From: Streptomyces sp. WAC 01529
GTDB lineage: Bacteria; Actinomycetota; Actinomycetes; Streptomycetales; Streptomycetaceae
Length of the DNA stretch: 64,000 nucleotides
Assembly (NCBI RefSeq): GCF_003945545.1
Contig: NZ_CP029617.1
Span: forward strand, 7,467,001-7,531,000
Direction: 5' to 3'
Shown: positions 33,014 through 41,569 of the stretch, piece after piece
How the letters are laid out: each line of letters begins with the position of its first letter
Numbering within the stretch: the first letter of the stretch is position 1
Program-made: the position numbers and the translations under genes
Notes under the pieces: generated by a model
The model's input: the letters and a program-made list of their open reading frames with translations, nothing else
Database searches by the model: none
Told to the model about the DNA's origin: nothing

Positions 33014-33666
33014 TGAGCGAGGCCCCGGCCCGTCGGCCGGGCCCCGCACCGCTGCTGATCGCCTGCGCGCTCGGCATCGAACGCCTCGCGCTGCGCACCG
33101 GCGACCGCGGCGGCGCCCCGGGAGCCATGACCGTGCTGCGCACCGGCATGGGGCCCGAGAATGCCGAGCGGGCCGTCGGCGGGGCGCTCGGTACGGAGCC
33201 GCTGCGGGACGCGTGCGTCCTCGCCACCGGTTTCTGCGCGGGGCTCGCCCCCGGCATGCACCCCGGTGACCTCGTCGTCGCCGAGGAGACCAGGGACGCG
33301 CACGGCAGTACCTTGTGCACGGGCACGGAGCTGCTGGTCGATGAGCTGGCGCGGGCCCTGCCCGGGCGCACCGTGCACACCGGTCCGCTCACCGGCTCCG
33401 ACCACGTCGTGCGCGGCCCCGAGCGCGGCGCCCTGCTGGCCACCGGGGCGATCGCCGTGGACATGGAGTCCGCCGCCACGCTGCGCAGCGCGGTACGCGC
33501 CGGAGAGCGGCCCGTTGCCGCCGTCCGGGTGGTCGTGGACGCCCCGCAGCACGAACTCGTCCGCATCGGCACCGTGCGCGGTGGAATATCAGCGTTCCGC
33601 GTCCTTCGTGCCGTGCTTCCCGCTTTCTTCGAATGGCACCGTTCCTCTTTGCTCCCCCGGAGGTGA
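33013..33666 (+). CDS. hpnG: HpnG adenosylhopane nucleosidase/phosphorylase
   Basis: 217 residues of the nucleoside phosphorylase (PNP/UDP) fold: TGMGPENAERAVG, ATGFCAGLAPGMHPGDLVVA, and IAVDMESAATLRSA, which binds the ribose. In hopanoid clusters this protein removes adenine from adenosylhopane to give the ribosyl/phosphoribosyl hopane. It is coupled to shc by TGATG overlap with AAGGGGAG upstream, and its 3' end carries the ribosome-binding site of hpnH. Confidence 0.85.
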   Translation: MSEAPARRPGPAPLLIACALGIERLALRTGDRGGAPGAMTVLRTGMGPENAERAVGGALGTEPLRDACVLATGFCAGLAPGMHPGDLVVAEETRDAHGSTLCTGTELLVDELARALPGRTVHTGPLTGSDHVVRGPERGALLATGAIAVDMESAATLRSAVRAGERPVAAVRVVVDAPQHELVRIGTVRGGISAFRVLRAVLPAFFEWHRSSLLPRR

Positions 33667-33671
33667 GCCAG

Positions 33672-34694
33672 ATGGCCATGCCGCTGCGCCAGACCATCAA
33701 GGTCGCTACGTATCTCTTTGAACAGAAGCTCCGCAAGCGTGACAAGTTCCCCCTGATCGTCGAGTTGGAACCGCTCTTCGCGTGCAACCTCAAGTGCGAG
33801 GGATGCGGGAAGATCCAGCACCCGGCCGGTGTGCTCAAGCAGCGCATGCCGGTCGCCCAGGCCGTGGGCGCCGTCCTGGAGTCGGGTGCGCCGATGGTCT
33901 CCATCGCCGGCGGCGAGCCGCTGATGCACCCTCAGATCGATGAGATCGTGCGTCAGTTGGTGGCCAAGAAGAAGTACGTCTTCCTCTGCACCAATGCCAT
34001 GCTGCTGCGCAAGAAGCTGGAGAAGTTCACGCCGTCGCCGTACTTCGCGTTCGCCGTGCACATCGACGGCATGCGGGAGCGGCACGACGAGTCCGTCGCG
34101 AAGGAAGGCGTGTTCGACGAGGCGGTGGAGGCCATCAAGGAGGCCAAGAAGCACGGCTTCCGCGTCACCACCAACTCCACGTTCTTCAACACCGACACCC
34201 CGCAGACGATCATCGAGGTGCTGAACTTCCTCAATGACGACCTGAAGGTCGACGAGATGATGCTCTCGCCCGCCTACGCCTACGAGAAGGCGCCCGACCA
34301 GGAGCACTTCCTGGGCGTCGAGCAGACCCGGGAACTCTTCAGGAAGGCCTTCTCGGGCGGCAACCGCCGCCGCTGGCGGCTGAACCACTCGCCGCTCTTC
34401 CTGGACTTCCTGGAGGGCAAGGCGGACTTCCCGTGCACCGCCTGGGCGATTCCGAACTACTCGCTCTTCGGCTGGCAGCGCCCCTGCTACCTGATGAGCG
34501 ACGGCTACGTCCCGACGTACCGGGAACTCATCGAGGAGACCGACTGGGACAAGTACGGCCGCGGCAAGGACCCGCGCTGCGCCAACTGCATGGCGCACTG
34601 CGGCTACGAGCCGACCGCCGTCCTCGCCACCATGGGATCCCTCAAGGAGTCCATCCGCGCCGCCCGCGAGACGGTCGCGGGAAGCCGCGGCTGA
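33672..34694 (+). CDS. hpnH: Adenosyl-hopene transferase HpnH (radical SAM)
   Basis: 340 residues. The radical SAM cluster motif C-x3-C-x2-C is in LFACNLKCEGCGKIQHPAG, the GGEP-type motif in VSIAGGEPLMHPQ, and a C-terminal Cys set is in CANCMAHCGYEPTA. HpnH adds the 5'-deoxyadenosyl group of SAM to diploptene, the first step of C35 hopanoid side-chain formation. ATG 33672 has a perfect GGAGG 8 nt upstream. Confidence 0.95.
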   Translation: MAMPLRQTIKVATYLFEQKLRKRDKFPLIVELEPLFACNLKCEGCGKIQHPAGVLKQRMPVAQAVGAVLESGAPMVSIAGGEPLMHPQIDEIVRQLVAKKKYVFLCTNAMLLRKKLEKFTPSPYFAFAVHIDGMRERHDESVAKEGVFDEAVEAIKEAKKHGFRVTTNSTFFNTDTPQTIIEVLNFLNDDLKVDEMMLSPAYAYEKAPDQEHFLGVEQTRELFRKAFSGGNRRRWRLNHSPLFLDFLEGKADFPCTAWAIPNYSLFGWQRPCYLMSDGYVPTYRELIEETDWDKYGRGKDPRCANCMAHCGYEPTAVLATMGSLKESIRAARETVAGSRG

Positions 34695-34721
34695 CCGACG
34701 AACCAGAGAGGGGGCCCGAGC

Positions 34722-36647
34722 ATGACCATTCTCGACACCATTCGGGGGCCGCGCGACCTGAAGGCACTGACCGGGGCCGAGCTCGACGAACTGTCCGAGG
34801 AGATCCGGGAGTTCCTGGTGCACGCGGTCGCCAGAACCGGTGGTCACCTCGGGCCCAACCTGGGGGTGGTGGAACTCTCCGTCGCCCTGCACCGGGTCTT
34901 CGCCTCACCCGTCGACCGCATCGTGTGGGACACCGGCCACCAGAGCTACGTACACAAGCTGCTGACCGGACGTCAGGACTTCTCCAAGCTGCGCGGCAAG
35001 GGCGGCCTGTCGGGCTATCCCTCGCGGGAGGAGTCCGTGCACGACATCGTCGAGAACAGCCACGCCTCGACCGCGCTCGGCTGGGCGGACGGGCTGGCCA
35101 AGGCGCGCCAGGTGCTCGGCGAGCGGGGCCATGTGGTGGCCGTCATCGGGGACGGCGCGCTGACCGGGGGCATGGCGTGGGAGGCGCTGAACAACATCGC
35201 CGCCGCGAAGGACCGGCCGCTGATCATCGTCGTCAACGACAACGAACGGTCCTACGCCCCGACCATCGGCGGCCTCGCCAACCACCTCGCCACGCTGCGG
35301 ACCACCGACGGCTACGAACGCGTGCTCGCCTGGGGCAAGGACATACTCCAGCACACCCCCGTCGTCGGAAAGCCGCTCTACGAGTCGCTGCACGGCGCCA
35401 AGAAGGGGTTCAAGGACGCCTTCGCGCCGCAGGGCATGTTCGAGGACCTGGGGCTCAAGTACGTGGGGCCGATCGACGGACACGACATCGGTGCCGTCGA
35501 GTCGGCCCTGCGCCGGGCGAAACGCTTCCACGGGCCCGTCCTGATCCACTGCCTCACCGAGAAGGGCCGGGGCTTTGAGCCCGCGCTCGCGGACGAGGCC
35601 GACCGCTTCCACACCGTCGGCGCCATGGACCCGCTCACCTGCGAGCCCCTCGCCCCCGCGGGCGGGCCCTCCTGGACCTCGGTGTTCGGGGACGAGATCG
35701 TCCGCATCGGCGCCGAGCGCGAGGACGTCGTCGCCATCACCGCCGCCATGCTGGGGCCGGTCGGCCTGAAGAAGTTCGCCGAGACCTACCCGGACCGCGT
35801 CTGGGACGTCGGCATCGCCGAGCAGCACGCGGCGGTATCGGCCGCCGGACTCGCCACCGGCGGCCTCCACCCCGTCGTGGCCGTCTACGCCACCTTCCTC
35901 AACCGCGCCTTCGACCAGCTCCTCATGGATGTCGCGCTGCACCGCTGCGGGGTGACGTTCGTGCTGGACCGCGCCGGGGTCACCGGCGTGGACGGGGCCT
36001 CGCACAACGGCATGTGGGACCTTTCGGTCCTCCAGGTCGTGCCGGGTCTGCGGATCGCCGCGCCACGTGACGCCGATCAGCTGCGCGCGCAGCTGCGGGA
36101 GGCGGTCGCGGTGGACGACGCGCCGACGCTCGTCCGCTTCCCCAAGGAGGCGGTGGGGCCCGCGATCCCCGCGGTGGACCGGGTCGGCGGCATGGACGTA
36201 CTGCTCCGGGACGACGAGCCCGACGTACTGCTCGTGGCGGTCGGGGTGATGGCGCCGGTCTGTCTTCAGGCCGCCGAGCTGCTCCGGGCGCGCGGGCTGC
36301 GCTGCACCGTCGTCGACCCGCGCTGGGTCAAGCCGGTCGACGACGAGCTGCCCGGGCTCGCCGCGCGGCACCGCGTCGTGGCGGTCGTCGAGGACAACAG
36401 CCGCGCCGCCGGGGTCGGCTCCGCCGTCGCGCTCGCGCTCGGGGACGCCGAAGTGGACGTACCGGTAAGGCGGTTCGGCATTCCGGAGCAGTTCCTCGCG
36501 CACGCCAAGCGCAGCGAGGTCCTGGCCGACCTCGGGCTCACGCCGGTCGAGATCGCGGGAAGGATCGGGGCCACGCTGGCGGTGAAGGAGAGCGTGGGGG
36601 AGCAGGGTGCGGGGGCGCGGGGTCCAGGCAAGGAGTACAGCGTATGA
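34722..36647 (+). CDS. dxs: 1-deoxy-D-xylulose-5-phosphate synthase
   Basis: 641 residues of the transketolase-like DXS family. TPP-binding GDGALTGGMAWEALNNIAAA, H-bearing GHQSYVHKLLTGR, central pyrimidine-domain VWDVGIAEQHAAVSAAGLAT and GVTGVDGASHNGMWDLS are visible. It makes DXP, the entry to the MEP pathway, and its location inside the hopanoid cluster suggests a dedicated extra copy that boosts precursor flow. An ispG gene is reported between hpnH and dxs in S. coelicolor, but here they are only 27 bp apart. The last 30 residues (EQGAGARGPGKEY) are a short low-complexity tail. It overlaps the aminotransferase gene by 4 bp. Confidence 0.95.
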   Translation: MTILDTIRGPRDLKALTGAELDELSEEIREFLVHAVARTGGHLGPNLGVVELSVALHRVFASPVDRIVWDTGHQSYVHKLLTGRQDFSKLRGKGGLSGYPSREESVHDIVENSHASTALGWADGLAKARQVLGERGHVVAVIGDGALTGGMAWEALNNIAAAKDRPLIIVVNDNERSYAPTIGGLANHLATLRTTDGYERVLAWGKDILQHTPVVGKPLYESLHGAKKGFKDAFAPQGMFEDLGLKYVGPIDGHDIGAVESALRRAKRFHGPVLIHCLTEKGRGFEPALADEADRFHTVGAMDPLTCEPLAPAGGPSWTSVFGDEIVRIGAEREDVVAITAAMLGPVGLKKFAETYPDRVWDVGIAEQHAAVSAAGLATGGLHPVVAVYATFLNRAFDQLLMDVALHRCGVTFVLDRAGVTGVDGASHNGMWDLSVLQVVPGLRIAAPRDADQLRAQLREAVAVDDAPTLVRFPKEAVGPAIPAVDRVGGMDVLLRDDEPDVLLVAVGVMAPVCLQAAELLRARGLRCTVVDPRWVKPVDDELPGLAARHRVVAVVEDNSRAAGVGSAVALALGDAEVDVPVRRFGIPEQFLAHAKRSEVLADLGLTPVEIAGRIGATLAVKESVGEQGAGARGPGKEYSV

Positions 36648-38029
36648 CCAAGGAGTTCGACCTCGGCAGGCTGCTCGCCGAGCGGGGCGCCGAGCGGTAC
36701 GAGCTGCACGCCAGGCACCTCAATCACCAGCTGCCGCGCATGCTGCACACCATCGGCTTCGACAAGGTCTACGAGCGGGCCGAGGGCGCGTACTTCTGGG
36801 ACGCCGACGGCAACGACTACCTCGACATGCTGGCGGGCTTCGGCGTGATGGGGCTCGGCCGGCACCACCCCGTCGTGCGCAAGGCGCTGCACGACGTCCT
36901 CGACGCCTCCCTCGCCGACCTCACCCGCTTCGACTGCCAGCCGCTGCCGGGCCTGCTGGCCGAGCGACTGCTGAGCCATAGCCCGCACTTGGACCGGGTC
37001 TTCTTCGGCAACAGCGGCACGGAAGCCGTCGAGACCGCGCTGAAGTTCGCCCGGTACGCGACGGGGAAGCCGCGCGTGCTGTACTGCGCGCACGCCTTCC
37101 ACGGGCTGACCACCGGGTCGCTCTCCGTCAACGGCGAGAGCGGCTTCCGGGACGGCTTCGCCCCGCTGCTGCCCGACACCGCCGTGCCGCTGGGCGATCT
37201 GGACGCGCTGCGCGAGGAGTTGCGGCACGGCGACGTCGCCGCGCTGATCGTCGAGCCCGTCCAGGGCAAGGGCGTGCACGCCGCACCGCCCGGATATCTG
37301 CGCGCCGCACAGGAGTTGCTGCACCGGCACAAGGCGCTGCTGATCGCCGACGAGGTGCAGACGGGCCTCGGCAGGACCGGTGACTTCTACGCCTACCAGC
37401 ACGAGGAAGGCGTCGAACCGGACCTGGTCTGCGTCGCCAAGGCGCTGTCGGGCGGCTATGTGCCGGTCGGCGCCACCCTCGGCAAGGACTGGATCTTCAA
37501 GAAGGTCTACTCGTCGATGGACCGCGTGCTCGTCCACTCGGCGAGCTTCGGCTCCAACGCGCAGGCCATGGCGGCGGGGCTCGCCGTCCTCGCCGTCATG
37601 GAGGACGAGAAGGTCGTCGAGAACGCCCGGGTGACGGGGGAGCTGCTGAAGACCCGGCTCGCCGCGCTGGTCGACCGCTATGAGCTGCTGAGTGAGGTGC
37701 GCGGCCGGGGACTCATGGTCGGCATCGAGTTCGGGCGGCCCAAGTCGCTGAAGCTGCGCGGGCGTTGGTCGATGCTCCAGGCCGCCCGCAAGGGCCTCTT
37801 CGCACAGATGGTCGTCGTGCCGCTGCTGCAGAAGCACCGCATCCTCACCCAGGTCTCCGGCGATCACCTGGAGGTCATCAAGCTGATCCCGCCTTTGACG
37901 GTGGGGGAGCGGGAGGTGGACCGTTTCGTGGAGGCGTTCATCGCGGTCATGGACGAGGCGCACAGCGGTGGCGGGCTGATGTGGGACTTCGGCAAGACGC
38001 TGGTGAAGCAGGCGGTCGGCAACCGCTGA
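36644..38029 (+). CDS. hpnO: HpnO class III aminotransferase (hopanoid side chain)
   Basis: 461 residues, PLP-dependent class III (ornithine/acetylornithine type). Substrate and PLP segments are FFGNSGTEAVETALKFARYA, LLIADEVQTGLGRTG (Asp for the pyridine nitrogen) and VCVAKALSGGYVPVGATLG (Schiff-base Lys). In hopanoid loci this enzyme aminates the ribosyl-derived side chain to aminobacteriohopanetriol. The ATG overlaps the dxs stop. The long C-terminus (HRILTQVSGDHLEVIKLIPP) is complete. Confidence 0.85.
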   Translation: MTKEFDLGRLLAERGAERYELHARHLNHQLPRMLHTIGFDKVYERAEGAYFWDADGNDYLDMLAGFGVMGLGRHHPVVRKALHDVLDASLADLTRFDCQPLPGLLAERLLSHSPHLDRVFFGNSGTEAVETALKFARYATGKPRVLYCAHAFHGLTTGSLSVNGESGFRDGFAPLLPDTAVPLGDLDALREELRHGDVAALIVEPVQGKGVHAAPPGYLRAAQELLHRHKALLIADEVQTGLGRTGDFYAYQHEEGVEPDLVCVAKALSGGYVPVGATLGKDWIFKKVYSSMDRVLVHSASFGSNAQAMAAGLAVLAVMEDEKVVENARVTGELLKTRLAALVDRYELLSEVRGRGLMVGIEFGRPKSLKLRGRWSMLQAARKGLFAQMVVVPLLQKHRILTQVSGDHLEVIKLIPPLTVGEREVDRFVEAFIAVMDEAHSGGGLMWDFGKTLVKQAVGNR

Positions 38030-38047
38030 GGCGTGCCTTCCGGGTTT

Positions 38048-38082
38048 TTGCCTCTCGGGCAAGAAAGTTGCCCGAGAGGCAA
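38048..38082. promoter_or_regulatory. Double TTGCC-N5-GGCAA operator / hairpin at the XRE-cupin promoter
   Basis: TTGCCTCTCGGGCAA at 38048-38062 is perfectly complementary to TTGCCCGAGAGGCAA at 38068-38082. Each half is itself a TTGCC-N5-GGCAA dyad, with centres 20 bp (two turns) apart. A possible promoter (TTGCCC at 38068-38073, 17-bp spacer, CTGAAT at 38091-38096) overlaps it. It could act as an autoregulatory operator for the following gene and as a terminator hairpin for the hopanoid operon. Confidence 0.6.
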
Positions 38083-38102
38083 GGCTCTGGCTGAATCGGC
38101 GT

Positions 38103-38747
38103 ATGAGCCCCGCCGAGTCCGCCGAGTCGCCGCCCGAGCCAAGCGAGGCAGGCCCGGCCGAAGCCCTGCCCGCCGTCGCGCCGCAATTGCGCGAGCTGCG
38201 CCGCCGCGCCTCCCTCACGCTGGAGGCCGCCGCCCGCACCGCGGGGCTCTCGCCCGCCCATCTGTCCCGCCTGGAGACCGGGCAGCGCCAGCCCTCACTG
38301 CCGATGCTGCTCGCGCTCGCCCGCGTCTACGGTACGACGGTCTCCGAGCTGCTCGGCGAGACGGTCGCCGACCGGGACGCGGTCGTGCGGGGCGCCGACA
38401 TGGAGCCGACCCGCGCGGGCGGCTGGACCTACTGGCAGGCGGGCGCCCCGGGCCGCGGCATGCAGGCGCTGCGCGTACACGTCCCCTACGGGGCGCAGGG
38501 CGACATCGTGCGCGTCCATCCCGGCGAGGAGTGGCTGTACGTCATCGGCGGGCGGCTGCGGCTGCGCCTCGGGGACACCGCGCACCTCCTCGCGCCGGGC
38601 GACAGCGCGCACTTCGACTCGTTGACCCCGCACCGGATCGCCGCCGCCGACCGGGGCGGCGCCGACCTCCTCTTCGTACACACCTTGTTGCAGAGCCCCG
38701 CCACCGCGCTGTGCCTCGGTGGCCCCACCCAGGGAGAGCCGACATGA
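38103..38747 (+). CDS. XRE family regulator with cupin domain
   Basis: 214 residues. The N-terminal helix-turn-helix is LRELRRRASLTLEAAARTAG with LSPAHLSRLETGQRQPSLPM; the C-terminal cupin is EEWLYVIGGRLRLRLGDTAH. Such proteins bind palindromes near their own promoter and sense small ligands through the cupin. No Shine-Dalgarno precedes ATG 38103; a CTGAAT -10-like box ends 6 nt upstream, so the mRNA is probably leaderless. It overlaps the next gene by 4 bp. Confidence 0.87.
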   Translation: MSPAESAESPPEPSEAGPAEALPAVAPQLRELRRRASLTLEAAARTAGLSPAHLSRLETGQRQPSLPMLLALARVYGTTVSELLGETVADRDAVVRGADMEPTRAGGWTYWQAGAPGRGMQALRVHVPYGAQGDIVRVHPGEEWLYVIGGRLRLRLGDTAHLLAPGDSAHFDSLTPHRIAAADRGGADLLFVHTLLQSPATALCLGGPTQGEPT

Positions 38748-38917
38748 CCGAGCCCGAGCCGCAGGGAACCGCCCGACCGGAGCGGCCCGCCGAGAACACG
38801 ATGGAGGAGAAGTTCCCGCGGGCGCTCTGGGTCCGGCTGATCATCTATGTGGCGGTCGGCCACATCTTCGCGGCCTTCGTCTATCTGCTCTTCGAGCTGG
38901 GGGCGCAGAACAAGTAG
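38744..38917 (+). CDS. Small single-pass membrane protein (DUF6126-like)
   Basis: 57 residues: an acidic, Pro-rich N-terminus, then one membrane helix (RLIIYVAVGHIFAAFVYLLF) and a short tail ELGAQNK. AGGGAGAG precedes the ATG, which overlaps the regulator stop (ATGA), so the two are co-translated. Similar small proteins commonly follow XRE-cupin genes in Streptomyces. Function unknown; it might be the regulator's membrane partner. Confidence 0.75.
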   Translation: MTEPEPQGTARPERPAENTMEEKFPRALWVRLIIYVAVGHIFAAFVYLLFELGAQNK

Positions 38918-38941
38918 GGACCGGTCGGGCCGCGTCCCGGC

Positions 38942-39748
38942 TCAGTCGAGAAGGCGCTCGCGCAGCCGCTCGCGGGTCTCGGGCGTCACCTTGAGGCCCT
39001 CGGCGAGGTACGTGTCCGTGTCGCCCCAGGTCTCCTCGATCGTCTCGAAGGCCGCCGCCAGATACTCGGCGCGCGCGTCGAAGAGGGGGTTGAGCAACTC
39101 CATGACCTCGGGGGACATCGCGTTCGGCGAGTCGCTGGTGCGGCGCACCTTGTAGCGGCGGTGAGCCGCGTTCGACGCCAGGTAGTCCGCCTCGATGGCG
39201 TCGCGCTCGACGTCCACGGCCAGCAGGGTGACGGCTATCGACAGGCCGGCGCGGTCCTTGCCCGCCGCGCAGTGCATCAGCGCGGGCACGCTGCCCTCGG
39301 CGAGCGCGTGCAGCACCCGGCTGTGCTCGGCCGTGCGCTCCTTGATGATCGTGCGGTACGAGGCCGCCATCCGGCCGGCGGCCTTGCCGTCGGAGAGGAT
39401 GGCGCGCAGCTGGTCGAGATCGCCGTCGCGGACCATCTTCCAGAACTCGGCGCCGTCGGCCGGATCGGTCAGCGGCAGGTTCACGTTGCGCACGCCGGGC
39501 AGCGCCACGTCGGGGCCTTCGAGGCGCTGGTCGGCGGCGTTGCGGAAGTCGAAGATCGTGTGCAGGCCCAGCGAGGTGAGGAACGCCGTGTCGGACGCGG
39601 TGGCGTGCGCCAGGTGACCGCTGCGGAAGAGCCGGCCGGGGCGGACCCGGCGGCCGTCGACGGTCGGCAGTCCGCCCACGTCACGGAAGTTGCGCACGCC
39701 GGCCAGCTCGGGCTCTGACAGCTCTGGCGGCGGGGCTTGCTGCGTCAC
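38942..39748 (-). CDS. Tyrosine-protein phosphatase (LipA/PtpB-like)
   Basis: 268 residues. The P-loop is HCAAGKDRAG (HCx2GKDRxG), typical of lipid/tyrosine phosphatases of the Y_phosphatase3 family such as mycobacterial PtpB and Listeria LipA. GVRNFRDVGGLPTVDGRRVR and LFRSGHLAHAT are the family N-terminal motifs, and TIFDFRNAADQRLEGPD the general acid region. GTG 39748 has GAGGAGA upstream; longer versions are low-complexity. The family acts on phosphotyrosine or phosphoinositides. Stands alone. Confidence 0.87.
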   Translation of the reverse strand: MTQQAPPPELSEPELAGVRNFRDVGGLPTVDGRRVRPGRLFRSGHLAHATASDTAFLTSLGLHTIFDFRNAADQRLEGPDVALPGVRNVNLPLTDPADGAEFWKMVRDGDLDQLRAILSDGKAAGRMAASYRTIIKERTAEHSRVLHALAEGSVPALMHCAAGKDRAGLSIAVTLLAVDVERDAIEADYLASNAAHRRYKVRRTSDSPNAMSPEVMELLNPLFDARAEYLAAAFETIEETWGDTDTYLAEGLKVTPETRERLRERLLD

Positions 39749-39922
39749 GGGCTCTCCTCGGGGCTCTGCTGCCGGCGCGGCTCGCCGGTGAAGACGCCTT
39801 CGACGATACGACACGGGTTCGGGGGAGCAATGGCGCCCTGCGGCCCACGTATTTTCCGCCACACGGCGTATTCCGGCTTTGGGTGAATCTTGACCGGTGG
39901 CTTATCTCACGCCCCGTCAACC

Positions 39923-39955
39923 CCTCCCTACGGTGGCGTAAGTCACTTAGGGAGG
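39923..39955 (+). promoter_or_regulatory. Hairpin that would mask the Shine-Dalgarno of the SGNH hydrolase gene
   Basis: CCTCCCTA (39923-39930) pairs perfectly with TAGGGAGG (39948-39955), and the latter includes the GGAGG site upstream of GTG 39972. If the transcript starts before 39923, the site would be sequestered in an 8-bp stem with a 17-nt loop. Confidence 0.5.
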
Positions 39956-39971
39956 TGAAGGATGTGACTCC

Positions 39972-40778
39972 GTGAGAGCAGAGTCGACAACCTTCGTCAA
40001 TCACCCCTACAACAACGGCGTATTCAACTCCTACGCAGCGGTCGGCGACAGCTTCACGGAAGGCGTGGGCGACCCGGGCCCCGACGGCACGTTCGTCGGC
40101 TGGGCGGATCGTCTCGCCGTCCTGCTGGACGACCGGGTACCCGAACACACCTTCCGGTACGCCAACCTCGCCGTGCGCGGCAAGCTCCTCGACCAGATCG
40201 TCGCGGACCAGGTGCCGCGCGCCAAGGAGCTCGCCCCCGACCTCGTGACGTTCTGCGCGGGCGGCAACGACATCATCCGCCCCGGCACCGACCCCGACGA
40301 GGTCGCCGAGCGCTTCGAGCGGGCCGTCGCCGACCTCACGTCGGCCGTCGGCACGGTCATGGTGACCACCGGGTTCGACACCCGCGGCGTCGCCGTCCTC
40401 AGGCGTCTGCGCGGCAAGATCGCCACGTACAACATGCATGTCCGCGCGATCGCCGACCGCTACGGCTGCCCGGTGCTCGACCTGTGGTCCCTCAAGACGG
40501 TCCAGGACCGCCGCGCGTGGGACGGCGACCGGCTGCACCTCTCCGCCGAGGGCCACACCCGCGTGGCGCTGCGCGCCGCCCAGGTCCTCGGCCTCGAAGT
40601 GCCCGCGGACCCCGACCAGGCGTGGCCGCCGCTGCCGCCGCGCGGCACGCTCGACTTGCGGCGCGACGACGTCCACTGGGCGCGCGAGTACCTGGTGCCG
40701 TGGATCGGCCGGCGCATCCGGGGCGAGAGCTCGGGCGACCATGTGGCGGCGAAGCGCCCGGACCTGCTGCCGCTCTAG
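39972..40778 (+). CDS. SGNH/GDSL hydrolase
   Basis: 268 residues. Block I AVGDSFTEGVGD (nucleophile Ser), block III FCAGGNDIIRPG (Asn), and block V GDRLHLSAEGHTRVAL (Asp and His). A cytoplasmic-looking esterase without signal peptide. Substrate unknown. GTG 39972 is used since earlier in-frame ATG/GTG candidates run into stops; GAAGG lies about 10 nt upstream. It is convergent with the TetR gene, with stops 4 bp apart. Confidence 0.83.
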   Translation: MRAESTTFVNHPYNNGVFNSYAAVGDSFTEGVGDPGPDGTFVGWADRLAVLLDDRVPEHTFRYANLAVRGKLLDQIVADQVPRAKELAPDLVTFCAGGNDIIRPGTDPDEVAERFERAVADLTSAVGTVMVTTGFDTRGVAVLRRLRGKIATYNMHVRAIADRYGCPVLDLWSLKTVQDRRAWDGDRLHLSAEGHTRVALRAAQVLGLEVPADPDQAWPPLPPRGTLDLRRDDVHWAREYLVPWIGRRIRGESSGDHVAAKRPDLLPL

Positions 40779-40782
40779 CGCG

Positions 40783-41481
40783 TCAGGCCGGTGCCCGGAG
40801 ACCTCGGACGACGAGGGTGAGGAGACGGGCCAGCTCGGGGGCGAAGTCGGCCGCCAGGGCGCCCAGTTCGGGGGAGGCGCGGTACAGCTCGATGAGGGTG
40901 GCCGAGGGGTGCGTGGCCGTCCACGTGCTCGCGGTGAGCAGCGCGGTGGCGAGGATGAGGTCCTGCGCCGCTTCGGCGCCCAGGCCCGTGTGCGGGCCGG
41001 TGAGGGCGGCGGTCAGGGTGTGGACCGCCGAGGTGGACGCCTCTTTGTAGGTGCGCACGGCGTCGAGTGAGACGTTGTGCTCCAGCGTGGCCGCCGTGTC
41101 GCTGAGCAGATCGCAGAAGAGCGGGTCGGCGTCGAGGCTGTCCGCGAGGAGGCCGGCGAGGCGGGCGGGGGCGAGTGGTTCCGGCTGGCCGGCTCGTACC
41201 GCCTGCTGGACGCGCGCGGCCCAGTCCCGGTAGCCCGCGGCGGACAGGTGGAGATAGATCGCCTCGCGGGTCTCGAAGTAGCGCAGCACGTTCGACTTGG
41301 TCAGGCCCACCTCGCGGGCGATGTCCCCGAGGGTGACCGCGCGCACCCCGCGTTCCGTGGCGAGGCCCCGGGCGGCGTCGAGGATGGCCTGCCGGCGCTG
41401 CGCCTTGTGTTCCGGACTGCGTGCGCGTCGGAAGCCCGGCTGATCGTCGGCTGAGGTCGGCTGCGTCACCACATCGCTCAC
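40783..41481 (-). CDS. TetR/AcrR family transcriptional repressor
   Basis: 232 residues. The N-terminal helix-turn-helix (RRQAILDAARGLATERGVRA, then IAREVGLTKSNVLRYFETRE) is typical of TetR; the C-terminal helical domain senses an unknown ligand. It is divergent from an aldo/keto reductase gene, with several palindromes in the 88-bp interval, a layout of a repressor controlling itself and the reductase. The GTG at 41481 has a weak site; a GTG three codons later is possible. Confidence 0.88.
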   Translation of the reverse strand: MSDVVTQPTSADDQPGFRRARSPEHKAQRRQAILDAARGLATERGVRAVTLGDIAREVGLTKSNVLRYFETREAIYLHLSAAGYRDWAARVQQAVRAGQPEPLAPARLAGLLADSLDADPLFCDLLSDTAATLEHNVSLDAVRTYKEASTSAVHTLTAALTGPHTGLGAEAAQDLILATALLTASTWTATHPSATLIELYRASPELGALAADFAPELARLLTLVVRGLRAPA

Positions 41482-41483
41482 CC

Positions 41484-41544
41484 TACCAACCGGTCACCAC
41501 TCAAAAGTACGCTGTACTCTTAATAAGAGAACGCCGTACCTTTA
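41484..41544. promoter_or_regulatory. Operator region between tetR and the aldo/keto reductase gene
   Basis: The interval contains TACCAACCGGT (41484-41494), the dyad AGTACGCTGTACT (41506-41518), the 6-1-6 palindrome CTCTTAATAAGAG (41517-41529 region), and a direct repeat ACGCYGTACYYTTA at 41509-41522 and 41531-41544 (22 bp apart). These fit binding of one or two TetR dimers over both promoters. Confidence 0.55.
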
Positions 41545-41569
41545 GTGATCCGAGCGGTAGGAGCAGCAC

